Positions 27,660 through 36,434 of a stretch of DNA of 61,452 bases are shown here, one piece after another. The DNA is from an uncultured Faecalibacterium sp. Its GTDB lineage: Bacteria > Bacillota > Clostridia > Oscillospirales > Ruminococcaceae. A model generated the notes under the pieces. It was not told the DNA's origin. It was given only the letters and a program-made list of their open reading frames with translations, and made no database searches. The position numbers and the translations under genes are program-made. Position 1 is the first letter of the stretch; the number at the start of each line of letters is the position of its first letter. The stretch lies in the NCBI GenBank assembly GCA_934512105.1, contig CAKSWQ010000009.1:1-61452 (forward strand). The letters are read 5' to 3'.

Positions 27660-28112
27660 ATGGAACGTATCGCAAGCTTTTGCGTGGATCACACCCGGCT
27701 GGAGCGCGGGATGTATCTGAGCCGTCAGGACGGCGATGTGCTCACCTGGGACATCCGCATGAAAAAGCCCAATCAGGGCGATTATCTGACCACCGCCGCC
27801 GCCCACACGCTGGAGCACCTGTTTGCCACCTACGCGCGCAACAGCGCCGTGAAGGATGGGGTGATCTATGTCGGCCCCATGGGCTGCCGCACCGGCTTTT
27901 ACCTGCTCACCCGGGGGCTGACCCCGGCGCAGGCACTGCAGCTGACGGTGGATGCCTACCGCTTTATGGCTGGCTTTGAGGGCGCTGTGCCCGGTGCCAG
28001 CGAGGTGGAGTGCGGCAACTACCGCGATATGGATCTGCCCGCCGCCAAGGCCGAGGCCGCTGCCATGCTGCCCGTGCTGGAAGCGCTGACCGCAGAGGAT
28101 CTGCACTACTGA
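27660..28112 (+). CDS. luxS: S-ribosylhomocysteine lyase LuxS
   Basis: Cleaves S-ribosylhomocysteine to homocysteine and DPD, the AI-2 precursor, in the activated methyl cycle. The 150-residue enzyme carries the metal-binding HTLEH motif (about residues 49-53), GPMGCRTGFYLL with the catalytic Cys, and the distal metal Cys within VECGNY. It lies directly behind pyk in the same direction, with a ribosome-binding site AAAGGAG. No methionine-cycle gene such as pfs is nearby. Confidence 0.97.
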   Translation: MERIASFCVDHTRLERGMYLSRQDGDVLTWDIRMKKPNQGDYLTTAAAHTLEHLFATYARNSAVKDGVIYVGPMGCRTGFYLLTRGLTPAQALQLTVDAYRFMAGFEGAVPGASEVECGNYRDMDLPAAKAEAAAMLPVLEALTAEDLHY

Positions 28113-28123
28113 TCTATGAACCG

Positions 28124-28167
28124 AAAGGAGCACCGCACAGTATTTTTGTGCGGTGCTCCTTTTTTTG
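28124..28167 (+). terminator. Terminator of pyk-luxS
   Basis: A 16-bp perfect stem (AAAGGAGCACCGCACA and its complement) followed by a run of T, 12 bases beyond the luxS stop. Confidence 0.93.
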
Positions 28168-28177
28168 CTTTGAGAGG

Positions 28178-28213
28178 ATTTTGAATATCCTCCGCTTCGC
28201 TCCGGATATCTTC
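28178..28213. repeat. Short intergenic repeat (TTTGAAT-YCTCCGCTT type), copy 1
   Basis: Resembles 59051-59081, and partly 38471-38495: TTTGAATRTYCTCCGCTT followed by a small palindrome. All copies lie just downstream of gene ends. Probably a dispersed intergenic repeat. Confidence 0.4.
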
Positions 28214-28242
28214 GGCGGAAAAAATATTTATAATTATAATTT

Positions 28243-28278
28243 AGGGCAGGGGAACGTCTGCGGACATTCCCCTGCCCT
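28243..28278. terminator. Hairpin between convergent luxS and HAD genes
   Basis: A 12-bp GC-rich stem (AGGGCAGGGGAA and its complement) followed by GTTTTC on the plus strand. On the minus strand it is followed by AAATTATAATT, so it is a weaker terminator for the HAD gene. Confidence 0.6.
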
Positions 28279-28297
28279 GTTTTCACAAAAAGAGATC

Positions 28298-29140
28298 TCA
28301 AATCAGCCCCAAGGCTGCAAACTCCTTGGCGATGCCGTCCTCGTACACCGAGGGGGCAATGCGGTCGCAGCGCTGCTTCAGGCTTGCAGAGCCATTGGCC
28401 ATACAGACGCTGATGCCGACCACATCGGTCATTTGCAGATCGTTGTCACTGTCGCCAAAGCCGATGCTGTCCTGCAAGGGCACATTGAGAGCGTCGCATA
28501 CAGTCTTGATGCCGCGCCCCTTATCAAATTTACGGTTGATGAGTTCGCCGTTCACATAGCCGCCGTCCAAACCGTCCAGCTTGCTCTCGCAGAACACGAA
28601 CCTGTCCTCATACAGCCGCTTTGCTTCGTCCAGGTCCTCTCTGCGCTCCGCGATATAAACGATCTTATACAGCGGCTCGCCCTTATAATCGGCCAGCGGA
28701 CTGATGGTCATGCCGTCCTCCATGGCCTTGCGCCAGCGGGCGGCTTCGCTGTTCAGGGGGCCTGCATCCCGGTGGGTAAAGCTCCAGCGCTCGATCATCT
28801 TCAGGCTGCCGTAGGTGGCATCCCGCGCTTCCAGCGTGCACTCCACGCCGTGGCGCTCCATGGCGCTGCGCACATCCTGTGCCAGCTGCGGCTCCATGGG
28901 CAGGTCTACCAGCACCTTGTCCCCACAGAACACATAGCCGCCGGCACTGCACACCGCGCCGTCAAAGCCGTAGTCCAGCAAAGGCTGGGTCATGCGCAGA
29001 TTGCGCCCGGTGCACAGAAACAGCTTGTGGCCGTTGGCGCGTGCCTTGTGTAGCGCCTCGACTGCACTTTGGGGGATCAGCATCTCGCCCGGAGGCAGCA
29101 GCGTACCATCAATATCTAAAAAGATCAGTTTTTGTTTCAT
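28298..29140 (-). CDS. Cof-type HAD-superfamily phosphatase
   Basis: A 280-residue cytoplasmic hydrolase of the HAD IIB (Cof) group, probably acting on a sugar phosphate or flavin nucleotide. Motif I is FLDIDGTLLPPGE at the N-terminus (nucleophile Asp 9), motif II is FLCTGRN, and the metal-binding motif is DSIGFGDSDNDLQM near residue 230. It lies 14 bases downstream of the LacI-type regulator and is probably co-transcribed with it. The substrate is not evident. Confidence 0.87.
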   Translation of the reverse strand: MKQKLIFLDIDGTLLPPGEMLIPQSAVEALHKARANGHKLFLCTGRNLRMTQPLLDYGFDGAVCSAGGYVFCGDKVLVDLPMEPQLAQDVRSAMERHGVECTLEARDATYGSLKMIERWSFTHRDAGPLNSEAARWRKAMEDGMTISPLADYKGEPLYKIVYIAERREDLDEAKRLYEDRFVFCESKLDGLDGGYVNGELINRKFDKGRGIKTVCDALNVPLQDSIGFGDSDNDLQMTDVVGISVCMANGSASLKQRCDRIAPSVYEDGIAKEFAALGLI

Positions 29141-29154
29141 TCGTCCCTCTTTTT

Positions 29155-30147
29155 TTACAGTGAGCCGCGCTCTACCAGCGTATAGCCCAGCGTAGTCTGG
29201 CGCACCGGCGCAGCGTCCGCTCCGGTGTGCTCTAAGCTTTGCAGCAGCATCCGGGCAGCTTCCTGCCCTACCTGCCGCTGATAGAAGCGGATGGTGGTCA
29301 GGCCGGGCTCTACCACCTTGCCTGCCCAGTTGTCTCCGATGCCGGCAAGACCTACATTCTCGCCTACTTTACGTCCGGCCTCCCGCAGCACCTGCAAAGC
29401 GCCAAAGGCTACGGTGTCGGTCACACAGACCACACCGTCCAGCTGCGGGCAGCGCGCCAGCAGTTCCTCCATGCAGCGGTGTCCCTCTTCCATGGAAAAG
29501 GCGGCGCAGCAGGCGCGGGGCAGACCGTCCGCGTTCAGTCCAGCCTCCCGCAGCGCATCCTGCACACCCTGACGGCGGGCAATGCCGGTGGCGGCGTCCT
29601 GCTCGCTGCCGCCGATGTACACGATATTCCTGCGGCCATGCTCCAGCATCTTCCGGGTCAGGTCGCGGGCGGCAGAACGGTCATCGTTATAAACACAGGG
29701 CAGGTCTGCAAAGCGCTGTCCTGTTACCACCACAGGCACACGGCAGTCCTTCAGTGCCTTGCACAGCTGCGGGCTGTAATCATAGCCCAGCAGGATGATA
29801 CCGGCCACATGGTTGCGCTGCAACGCTGCAAGATATTCCAATTCCATCTGCTCGTCCAGCTCGGTGTTCGCCAGCAGCATCAGGTAGCGGCTTGCGCCCA
29901 GCTCGGACGCAATGCCGCTGATGATCTGCCCTACCGACTGGGAACTGATGCTGGGCACGATGACCCCCACCTGACGCACCTTGCCGGTGCGCAGGGTCTG
30001 CGCCGCAGTGTCCGGGCTGTAACCGGTCTTTTCCACTACGGCTTGTATCACGGCACGCTTCTGCTCGCTGAGGGGACCGCCGTTCAGATAGCGGCTAACC
30101 GCAGCACTGGAAACGCCTGCCAGCTTTGCAATATCACTGATGGTCAT
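29155..30147 (-). CDS. LacI-family transcriptional regulator
   Basis: A 330-residue repressor-type regulator. The N-terminal helix-turn-helix with hinge (MTISDIAKLAGVSSAAVSRYLN) is followed by a periplasmic-binding-like sensor domain (QVGVIVPSISSQSVGQIISG onward). Start at ATG 30147 by family alignment; the frame extends 17 codons further without a better site. A minus-strand promoter and an operator-like palindrome lie just upstream, so autoregulation is likely. No transporter or sugar gene adjoins it, so the ligand is unknown; the co-directional HAD phosphatase is the only apparent partner. Confidence 0.9.
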   Translation of the reverse strand: MTISDIAKLAGVSSAAVSRYLNGGPLSEQKRAVIQAVVEKTGYSPDTAAQTLRTGKVRQVGVIVPSISSQSVGQIISGIASELGASRYLMLLANTELDEQMELEYLAALQRNHVAGIILLGYDYSPQLCKALKDCRVPVVVTGQRFADLPCVYNDDRSAARDLTRKMLEHGRRNIVYIGGSEQDAATGIARRQGVQDALREAGLNADGLPRACCAAFSMEEGHRCMEELLARCPQLDGVVCVTDTVAFGALQVLREAGRKVGENVGLAGIGDNWAGKVVEPGLTTIRFYQRQVGQEAARMLLQSLEHTGADAAPVRQTTLGYTLVERGSL

Positions 30148-30183
30148 GGGGTTCTTTTCTCCGTTCCCTCTCCGGTGGCAATG

Positions 30184-30197
30184 TGTAAACGTTTTCA
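30184..30197. promoter_or_regulatory. LacI/CcpA-type operator over the lacI-family start region
   Basis: TGTAAACGTTTTCA fits the LacI-family core (AACGTT) and the cre consensus. It sits just downstream of the -10 box at 30203-30208, so a bound repressor would block initiation. Confidence 0.7.
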
Positions 30198-30202
30198 TGC
30201 TT

Positions 30203-30231
30203 ATTATAAATCCGTTTCACATTTCCCGCAA
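30203..30231 (-). promoter_or_regulatory. Promoter of the lacI-family gene
   Basis: TTGCGG-N17-TATAAT on the minus strand. Confidence 0.75.
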
Positions 30232-30290
30232 GAGGTGCAATGACCGTTTTTCTGCGGGGCTGTCTGCTGTTTTTTTGGTTGGTTTGTACA

Positions 30291-30306
30291 GCACAAACGT
30301 TTTTGC
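30291..30306. promoter_or_regulatory. Second LacI-type operator candidate
   Basis: GCACAAACGTTTTTGC, a palindrome with the AACGTT core, about 60 bases upstream of the -35 box. Confidence 0.5.
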
Positions 30307-30325
30307 TTTCCGATTTACCACCAGA

Positions 30326-30343
30326 TTTGCAAAAACGTTGCGC
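30326..30343. promoter_or_regulatory. Third LacI-type operator candidate
   Basis: TTTGCAAAAACGTTGCGC shares the AACGTT core. It is 35 bases from the second site (core to core) and touches the stop of the upstream gene. Spaced operators suggest looping. Confidence 0.45.
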
Positions 30344-31141
30344 TTACACAAGTCCCATGCTGATGGCGCGTGCGATAAGCCCCAGCACCAGCGCTGCCAG
30401 AATAATGCCCAACACCACCCTGCTCTCGCCGCCGGTCTGCCGCTTTTTGCTGCGGGAGGCTGTGCCGCAGCTCTGCTTTGTACCAGTGCTGCGGCTGCGG
30501 GCAGACGTGCTCTGCCGTCCGGCAGTTCTTTTGGAGCTGCGGGCTTGCTGTGCGCTGCGGGGCTTGCTGCGGGCAGCAGCTTTCCCCTGCTGTGCGTTCT
30601 GCGGGCTGCTCTGGCGCGCCTTGAGGGGCTTGCCTTCGCTGCAACGGCTCAGATAGTCCTCTGCCTCGCGGTAATACTGCGCCAGCTCGTTTTCTTTAAA
30701 AGCGGTACCGGCGTAGCCTTCCTCCAAAGCCTCGATGGCTTCGTTGAACAGCAACGCCGCCTGTGCACCGTCCGCTGCAACTGCCGCATGGGCAGCTTCG
30801 TTGCGGGCGGTGCGGATGGCGTTGCAGGCATGGCGGGCGGCAGAGGGGTGTGCCGTGTTGCCCAGCAGATCCAGCGGGCGGGCAGCATCGTTCTCCGGGT
30901 CCAGCAGCACCCGCATACACAGGGTAGTGTCCAGCTGCTGCCAGCTGGTCTTGCCGGTAAGATCCGGCATACGGTCGTAGTAGTCCGGGCTTTCCTGCTT
31001 GCGGGCGGCAATATGCTCCAACAGCGCATCCAGACTGTGTGCCCCGGGCTTACGCTCCCAGTGCCAGCGCAGCAGGCGGCGGCTGATCTCATCGCAGGCG
31101 GTCTTGATCTCAAAAGCCACCTGTAAAGCTTGTTCCGGCAT
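30344..31141 (-). CDS. Tail-anchored protein with HEPN-like domain
   Basis: A 265-residue protein I do not recognise by name. Residues 1-140 are helical and resemble a Swt1-type HEPN domain: a WQQLDTTLCMRVLL helix and then IRTARNEAAHAA, an R-x4-H motif typical of HEPN folds, some of which are RNases. Residues 170-240 are a basic Ser/Arg/Gln/Lys-rich linker. The C-terminus is a single hydrophobic segment (VVLGIILAALVLGLIARAI), so the protein is probably tail-anchored with the domain in the cytoplasm. Start at ATG 31141 with AAGGAG 6 bases upstream. It follows the next gene by 73 bases on the same strand. The HEPN call is inference. Confidence 0.6.
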   Translation of the reverse strand: MPEQALQVAFEIKTACDEISRRLLRWHWERKPGAHSLDALLEHIAARKQESPDYYDRMPDLTGKTSWQQLDTTLCMRVLLDPENDAARPLDLLGNTAHPSAARHACNAIRTARNEAAHAAVAADGAQAALLFNEAIEALEEGYAGTAFKENELAQYYREAEDYLSRCSEGKPLKARQSSPQNAQQGKAAARSKPRSAQQARSSKRTAGRQSTSARSRSTGTKQSCGTASRSKKRQTGGESRVVLGIILAALVLGLIARAISMGLV

Positions 31142-31214
31142 GGTATCTCCTTTCTGTGCAATGCACACAAAAGGCGGAGAAGGCACGCTGCCCCCTCCGC
31201 CGGGATGGTTTATT

Positions 31215-32264
31215 TTACAGTACGAACTGGTAGTACACAAAGCCGCACAGTGCAATGGCTGCGCACAGAATAGCCGTGATGGGCGGCACCCAGCGGATCA
31301 GCGCTTCTGCCACGCTGTCCCGGCTGTCCTCGTACTCCTCGTCCTCCTCCATGGGCTCGGGCTGCCGTACCGGAGCCGGACGACGGGCAGCGGCGGGCAT
31401 CACGCGGGTGCCCTCGTCTGCCGCAGCAGCGCCGGAAAGCGGTGCGCGGGCAGAGGCATCCAGCACCCGGGTAGGCTCCGCGATGGGCTGGATGGGGGCA
31501 GCCTTCGGCTGGTAAGCCGGTGCTCCCACGACCCGGGTGGGCTCCTCTACGGGTGCTGCCGGGGCGGCAGGGGCTGCACCCACAATGCGGGTAGGCTCCT
31601 CCATCGCAGCGGGCGCTGCGGGAGCTGCTGACACATTGAGGGGCATCTCCATCTCGTCTGCCGGGGCGGCAGGCTGCAGCAGGGTGTTCAGCGCATTTTG
31701 CAGCAGGATACGGTCGCAGCCGCACTCAGAGCAGTAAACGGTGTCCTCCTCGGTGGGGTGGAAGGCACCGCAGGCGCAGTACCAGCCGTTCTCGAACACC
31801 TGCGGCTGGTACTTGAGCCCGGCGCGGTTCATGCGGGCTTCCAGCGCCTTTTGCAGCTCCGGGGCCAGACGGCGGGGTGCAGGCAGGCGCACGCGCTTGA
31901 TGCCGTCCAGATGCACCACGCGCTTGCCGTTGTACACATTGCACAGCGTAACATCCACGCTGGTGATGGCCTTTGCCGTGATGAACACGGCATCGTCCTG
32001 CCCGAACAGCTCGCCGGGCTTTACCTGAAGATCCCGGTACTCGAACTTATCCTCGCACAGGATCACACCGTCCACGCCCTTGCACTTAAAGTGGATCTCC
32101 AGTGCGGTCAGGGTCACGCGGGAAATATTCTTGAATGTCAGGCAGACAGCGTGCTCACCGCTGACATCTCCCTTGAGCAGTTCCACACAGACGAACTGCA
32201 CCGGGCTGCCGGGGGTATAGTAGTTTGCGCGGGTCTGTGCGACCGGGTTAAAATTTTCCTCCAC
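31215..32264 (-). CDS. Tail-anchored zinc-ribbon protein with Thr-Arg repeats
   Basis: A 349-residue protein of unknown function. Residues 1-135 form a beta-rich domain (FVCVELLKGD, VCLTFKNISRVTLTALEIHF). Residues 160-185 form a zinc ribbon (WYCACGAF, then VYCSECGCD). A Pro/Ala-rich linker then carries four spaced motifs, EPTRIVG, EPTRVVG, EPTRVLD and EGTRVMP. An acidic stretch (EPMEEDEEYEDSRDS) precedes a C-terminal membrane segment (ITAILCAAIALCGFVYYQF). The repeated T-R motif resembles phosphothreonine targets of FHA domains, though no kinase or FHA gene is in the window. It lies 26 bases after ftsH. Confidence 0.6.
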   Translation of the reverse strand: MEENFNPVAQTRANYYTPGSPVQFVCVELLKGDVSGEHAVCLTFKNISRVTLTALEIHFKCKGVDGVILCEDKFEYRDLQVKPGELFGQDDAVFITAKAITSVDVTLCNVYNGKRVVHLDGIKRVRLPAPRRLAPELQKALEARMNRAGLKYQPQVFENGWYCACGAFHPTEEDTVYCSECGCDRILLQNALNTLLQPAAPADEMEMPLNVSAAPAAPAAMEEPTRIVGAAPAAPAAPVEEPTRVVGAPAYQPKAAPIQPIAEPTRVLDASARAPLSGAAAADEGTRVMPAAARRPAPVRQPEPMEEDEEYEDSRDSVAEALIRWVPPITAILCAAIALCGFVYYQFVL

Positions 32265-32290
32265 GATGCTCGCTCCTTTCCTTAAAAAGC

Positions 32291-34426
32291 TTAGTTCTGC
32301 TGCTCCGGGGCGTCCGGCTGCGGCATTTCCGTCTGGGCAGGCTCGGCCTGCTCGGCGGGTTCGGCACGCTCAGCAGTCTGGGCAGTCTCTACGGCCTGCA
32401 CCGGGGCAGGCTGCACGGTCTGGTCGGGCTGTGCCTGCTCAGGCTTTGCATCCTCGCAGGGAGGCAGGGTTCCGCCGGCCATAATGGTGTTGAACTGCTC
32501 CTCGTTGAGCTTTTCGCGCTCCATCAGCGCCTTGGCCAGTGCATGGAGCTGGTCGATGTGCTCCGTCAGGGTGCGGCGGCAGGTCTCGTAGGCCTCGTCG
32601 ATGATATCGCGGGTCTCGCTGTCGATCTCGGCAGCGGTGGTCTCGCTGTAACCCTTGCCCTGACCAAAATCGCGGCCAAGGAAGGTCTCCTCCTGGGAGG
32701 TACCGTAGACCACAGGACCCAGACGCTCAGAGAAGCCGTAGCGGGTGATCATCTGGCGGGCAATGTTGGTGGCCTGCTGCAGGTCATTGGAGGCACCGGT
32801 GGAGATGTCCTCCAGGATCAGCTGCTCGGCCACGCGGCCGCCCAGGCTGGACACGATGTCCTCAAACATCTCACCCTTGGTCACATAGCTGCGATCCTTC
32901 TCGGGCAGATACATGGTATAGCCACCGGCCTGACCGCGCGGGATGATGGTGATCTCGTGCACACGGGGATGATGCTTGCAATAGAAGCCTGCCACGGCGT
33001 GACCGGCCTCGTGGTAGGCGGTGAGCTTTTTCTCCTCCGGGGTGACTACGCGGCTCTTCTTCTCGGGGCCAGCCATCACCTTCATGGAGGCTTCCTCGAT
33101 ATCTTCCATGGTAATGGCCTTGCGGTTGCGGCGGGCTGCCAGCAATGCGGCCTCGTTGACAAGGTTCTCAAGGTCTGCACCGGCAAAACCGGCGGTGCGC
33201 TGGGCAATGACTTTCAGGGAGACGTCCGGCGCAAGGGGCTTGTTGCGGGTATGCACCTTCAAAATTTCCTCGCGTCCCTTGACATCCGGCAGACCCACAT
33301 AGACCTGACGGTCGAAACGGCCGGGGCGCAGCAGCGCCTTATCCAGAATGTCGGCACGGTTGGTGGCAGCCATGACGATGATGCCATCGTTGGCCTCAAA
33401 ACCGTCCATCTCCACCAGCAGCTGGTTCAAAGTCTGCTCGCGCTCATCGTGACCGCCGCCCAGACCTGCGCCGCGCTGACGGCCCACGGCGTCGATCTCA
33501 TCAATGAAGATGATGCAGGGCATGGTCTTTTTGGCCTTATCGAACAAATCACGCACGCGGGATGCGCCCACGCCAACGTACATCTCCACAAAGTCAGAAC
33601 CGGAGATGGAGTAGAAGGGCACTCCGGCCTCGCCTGCACAGGCACGGGCCAGCAGGGTCTTACCGGTACCCGGAGGGCCCACCAGCAGCACGCCATGGGG
33701 GATGCGGGCACCCAGTGTATTGAACTTATCCGGGCTCTTGAGGAACTCCACAACTTCCTTGAGTTCCTCTTTTTCCTCGTCCTCACCGGCTACATCGGCA
33801 AAAGTTGCAGTCTTTTTGTTCTCGTGCTCGTCCTTCACCTTGGCCTTGCCTACGTTCATGATGCCGCCGCCACCGGCGCCGCCGCGCATCATGGAGAACA
33901 GCAAAAAGCCGGTGCAGCCCAGCATGGCCAGATAGAACAGGATCTCCATCCAGGGGATGGTCTCCTTGGCGGGCACATAATCGTACACCATGGGCGCATC
34001 GGGGTTGGCTGCATCGTACTGGGCGATGTAGTCCGACACATGATCCACGAACATCCGGGCGTAGGGCAGCTTATAGCTGACCGTCTCGGTGCCGTCATCG
34101 TTCTTCTTAACCCCGGTGGGGGCAGAGGAAGAAGAGGACAGCAAGCCGGAAAGCAGCCCGCCCGTAGACTGGGTGGTGGTCTGCTCGGCAGCGTTGGGCA
34201 GCTCCTGTTCGCCCTCCTTCAGGGTCATGGTGATCACGCCGGTATTCAGATCCAGCGAGAATTTGGTGACCTGATTGCTCTCAAAATAGTGTACCACTGT
34301 GGAATATGCCATGGAGGAGCCGCTGGTACTGCTGCCGGTGCCTCCCAGCACCGACCACACCATCAGCACGGCTGCCAGCGCAATGGCGATCACCAGCGGA
34401 TTGAAACGGGGTTTCTTCGGTTGCAA
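32291..34426 (-). CDS. ftsH: ATP-dependent zinc metalloprotease FtsH
   Basis: Membrane-bound AAA+ protease that degrades misfolded membrane proteins and regulators. About 711 residues: two N-terminal membrane segments flanking an extracytoplasmic domain, an AAA+ module ([34 protein letters not shown], then the SRH region [10 protein letters not shown]), and a protease domain with the zinc site [10 protein letters not shown]. The last 50 residues are a Pro/Gln/Glu/Ala-rich tail, longer than usual. Start: I prefer TTG 34426, with GGAG 9 bases upstream; the TTG three codons earlier is too close to the same GGAG. It follows hpt in the conserved tilS-hpt-ftsH order. Confidence 0.95.
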   Translation of the reverse strand: MQPKKPRFNPLVIAIALAAVLMVWSVLGGTGSSTSGSSMAYSTVVHYFESNQVTKFSLDLNTGVITMTLKEGEQELPNAAEQTTTQSTGGLLSGLLSSSSSAPTGVKKNDDGTETVSYKLPYARMFVDHVSDYIAQYDAANPDAPMVYDYVPAKETIPWMEILFYLAMLGCTGFLLFSMMRGGAGGGGIMNVGKAKVKDEHENKKTATFADVAGEDEEKEELKEVVEFLKSPDKFNTLGARIPHGVLLVGPPGTGKTLLARACAGEAGVPFYSISGSDFVEMYVGVGASRVRDLFDKAKKTMPCIIFIDEIDAVGRQRGAGLGGGHDEREQTLNQLLVEMDGFEANDGIIVMAATNRADILDKALLRPGRFDRQVYVGLPDVKGREEILKVHTRNKPLAPDVSLKVIAQRTAGFAGADLENLVNEAALLAARRNRKAITMEDIEEASMKVMAGPEKKSRVVTPEEKKLTAYHEAGHAVAGFYCKHHPRVHEITIIPRGQAGGYTMYLPEKDRSYVTKGEMFEDIVSSLGGRVAEQLILEDISTGASNDLQQATNIARQMITRYGFSERLGPVVYGTSQEETFLGRDFGQGKGYSETTAAEIDSETRDIIDEAYETCRRTLTEHIDQLHALAKALMEREKLNEEQFNTIMAGGTLPPCEDAKPEQAQPDQTVQPAPVQAVETAQTAERAEPAEQAEPAQTEMPQPDAPEQQN

Positions 34427-34465
34427 AAAAATCAACTCCAGTTCTGGATTTTTATAATGGACACG

Positions 34466-35014
34466 TTACTTCGTGTAGACCTCGGGCTTCAGCACGCCGA
34501 CATAGGGCAGGTTGCGGTACGTTTCATCGTAGTCCAGACCATAGCCCACCACGAACTCGTCCGGCACCTGAAAGCCCTCGTAATCCGGCTGGATATCGGC
34601 CTTGCGGCGGCTGGGCTTATCCAGGATGGTGCAGATCTTAACGGAGTTCGGGTTGCGCATCTTGAGCATGGGCACAAGGTTGGACAGGGTGACGCCGGTA
34701 TCCAGAATATCCTCCACGATCAGCACATCCTTGCCGGACAGGTCGCCATCCAGATCCTTGATGATCTTGACCAGACCGCTGGTGGTGGTGTTGCTGCCGC
34801 CGTAGCTGGAGACCACCATAAAGTCGATATTGCAGGGGATGCTCACAGCCCGCATCAGGTCGGCCATAAAGACCACCGAGCCCTTGAGGATAGACACCAG
34901 CACCAGATTTTTACCGGCATAGTCCCGGCTGATCTGAGCGCCCAGCTCTGCCACCTTGGCCTTCAGCTGCTCTTCGCTGACCAGAACGGTCTTGACATCA
35001 TCGTGCATACTCAT
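34466..35014 (-). CDS. hpt: Hypoxanthine phosphoribosyltransferase
   Basis: Purine salvage: hypoxanthine (or guanine) plus PRPP gives IMP (or GMP). The 182 residues include the PRPP loop VLIVEDILDTGVTLSNL near residue 105, the ILKGSVVFMADL segment and the C-terminal VVGYGLDYDETYRNLPYVGVL. ATG 35014 has AGGAGG 9 bases upstream. It overlaps the 3' end of tilS by 17 bases, indicating translational coupling. Confidence 0.96.
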   Translation of the reverse strand: MSMHDDVKTVLVSEEQLKAKVAELGAQISRDYAGKNLVLVSILKGSVVFMADLMRAVSIPCNIDFMVVSSYGGSNTTTSGLVKIIKDLDGDLSGKDVLIVEDILDTGVTLSNLVPMLKMRNPNSVKICTILDKPSRRKADIQPDYEGFQVPDEFVVGYGLDYDETYRNLPYVGVLKPEVYTK

Positions 35015-36434
35015 TTGTTTTTTCCTCCTGTGTTTCGATCTCTGCATTCAAGTGCAGGACCCATCTGCTTTCCGCGTCCGGTGCAAGGCCATCGGCAAAG
35101 CCTTCCCCACACACCCATAAAATTTCGCTTCCGCTGGCCAGCAGCGGCAGCGTATCCCGCAGGTCGTTCGGGACACCGGCCTCGTTCATCCACTTTCGCA
35201 GCGGCTTGCTCAAGCCCCGCCCCGCAGGCCGGAAACGATCCCCCGGCTGTCGGGCGCGCAGAACAAGATCAGTGTACAACGTAGTTATTCTAGCATAATC
35301 CGCCCGATTTTTTAAGTCCTTTTTATGAACGACTTGTATTTTTTCTTCAAAATCGGCTGTTAACAGCTCCGCTTTCCCCTTCCAGCCCCCGCACAGCCGG
35401 AATTCCGGCTGTTTTTCGGGCAAAAAGGGCACTTGCTGCGGCGCTCTCTCCGTCTGACTGGGCCGCGCTTGCGGCAGTGTTTCCTGCCGCAGACAGCCGT
35501 TTCCGGCGCAAAAGCGCACCTGCCCGGTCAGCTGTACTGCGCCGCTGCCCTGCCGTACCACGGCACACAGCAGCTGCACATATTTTTCCTCTGCATCCCG
35601 CACCGGAGCCACAAGGCTGTGCAGTGCAGTTTCCAGCAGCAGCGGGTCTGCCGCCTGCAAAGGTGCCAGCTGCCATGCCGGTGCTGCGCCGGGCAGCCGT
35701 GCCGCCGCCAGAAGCTTTGCAGCCCCGGCAGCAAGGTAGGCGTCTGCCCGCGCGGCCTTTTCACAGAACCGCGCCAGATTCTGCACCGCCGCCGCGTTGG
35801 TGCTTTCCAGCGCAGGCAGGGCGCTGTGGCGCAGCCGGTTGCGGGCGTAGGCATCGGTGTCGTTGGTCTCATCGGTGACCCACGGCTGCCCCGCCGCCCG
35901 GCAGATGGCCTCGGTCTCGGCGCGGCTCAGGCAGAGCAGCGGGCGCAGGTAGCACCCGCGCCTTGGCCGGATGCCGCCCGCACCGTGCAGCCCGGTGCCC
36001 CGCGCCAGACGCAGCAGCAAGGTCTCAGCCTGGTCATTTGCAGTATGGGCCGTGGCGATGGCATCTATCCCCTGCCCCTGCAGCTGCGCAAAGGCCGTGT
36101 AGCGCAGGCGGCGCGCCCAGTCCTCCCCGGCGTGCGCCGGGGGCGGAGCAAGCTCTGCCGCATGGAACACCCGCAGCGGCACGCCCAAGCGGGCGCATTC
36201 TGCCCGCACAAAGGCCTCGTCCCGGTCGGCACTCTGCCCGCGCAGGCCGTGATTCACATGGCAGGCAGAGAGCGTATAGCCGAACCTTGGCTGCAGCTGC
36301 CGCAGCAAAAGCAGCAGCGCCATGCTGTCCGCCCCGCCGGAGACTGCCGCCGCCAGCCGCAGCGGTGCGCCGGGCTGCAAAAGCCCCTCCCGGGTGCAGA
36401 AATCCTCCACCCGGGCAAGAATCACGGTATCCAT
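34998..36434 (-). CDS. tilS: tRNA(Ile)-lysidine synthetase
   Basis: Converts C34 of the CAU-anticodon tRNA-Ile to lysidine, so that it reads AUA. The 478 residues carry the N-terminal PP-loop AAVSGGADSMALLLLL near residue 30, CHVNHGLRGQSADRDE, and TAHTANDQAETLLLRLARGTG, plus the C-terminal substrate-binding domain (RQPGDRFRPAGRGLSKPLRKW). Its ATG overlaps the dnaB stop (TGATG) and its end overlaps hpt, so dnaB-tilS-hpt-ftsH look coupled. Confidence 0.95.
   Translation of the reverse strand: MDTVILARVEDFCTREGLLQPGAPLRLAAAVSGGADSMALLLLLRQLQPRFGYTLSACHVNHGLRGQSADRDEAFVRAECARLGVPLRVFHAAELAPPPAHAGEDWARRLRYTAFAQLQGQGIDAIATAHTANDQAETLLLRLARGTGLHGAGGIRPRRGCYLRPLLCLSRAETEAICRAAGQPWVTDETNDTDAYARNRLRHSALPALESTNAAAVQNLARFCEKAARADAYLAAGAAKLLAAARLPGAAPAWQLAPLQAADPLLLETALHSLVAPVRDAEEKYVQLLCAVVRQGSGAVQLTGQVRFCAGNGCLRQETLPQARPSQTERAPQQVPFLPEKQPEFRLCGGWKGKAELLTADFEEKIQVVHKKDLKNRADYARITTLYTDLVLRARQPGDRFRPAGRGLSKPLRKWMNEAGVPNDLRDTLPLLASGSEILWVCGEGFADGLAPDAESRWVLHLNAEIETQEEKTNEYAR

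Noticed and set aside
25817..27661. Long minus-strand open frame opposite pyruvate kinase
   Set aside because: Shadow of a highly biased gene; composition is His/Gly/Val-rich and no domain is seen.
30184..30197. Pure CcpA cre site interpretation
   Set aside because: The site fits cre, but its place over the start of a LacI-family gene and the two related palindromes upstream make autoregulation the better reading. CcpA control is not excluded.
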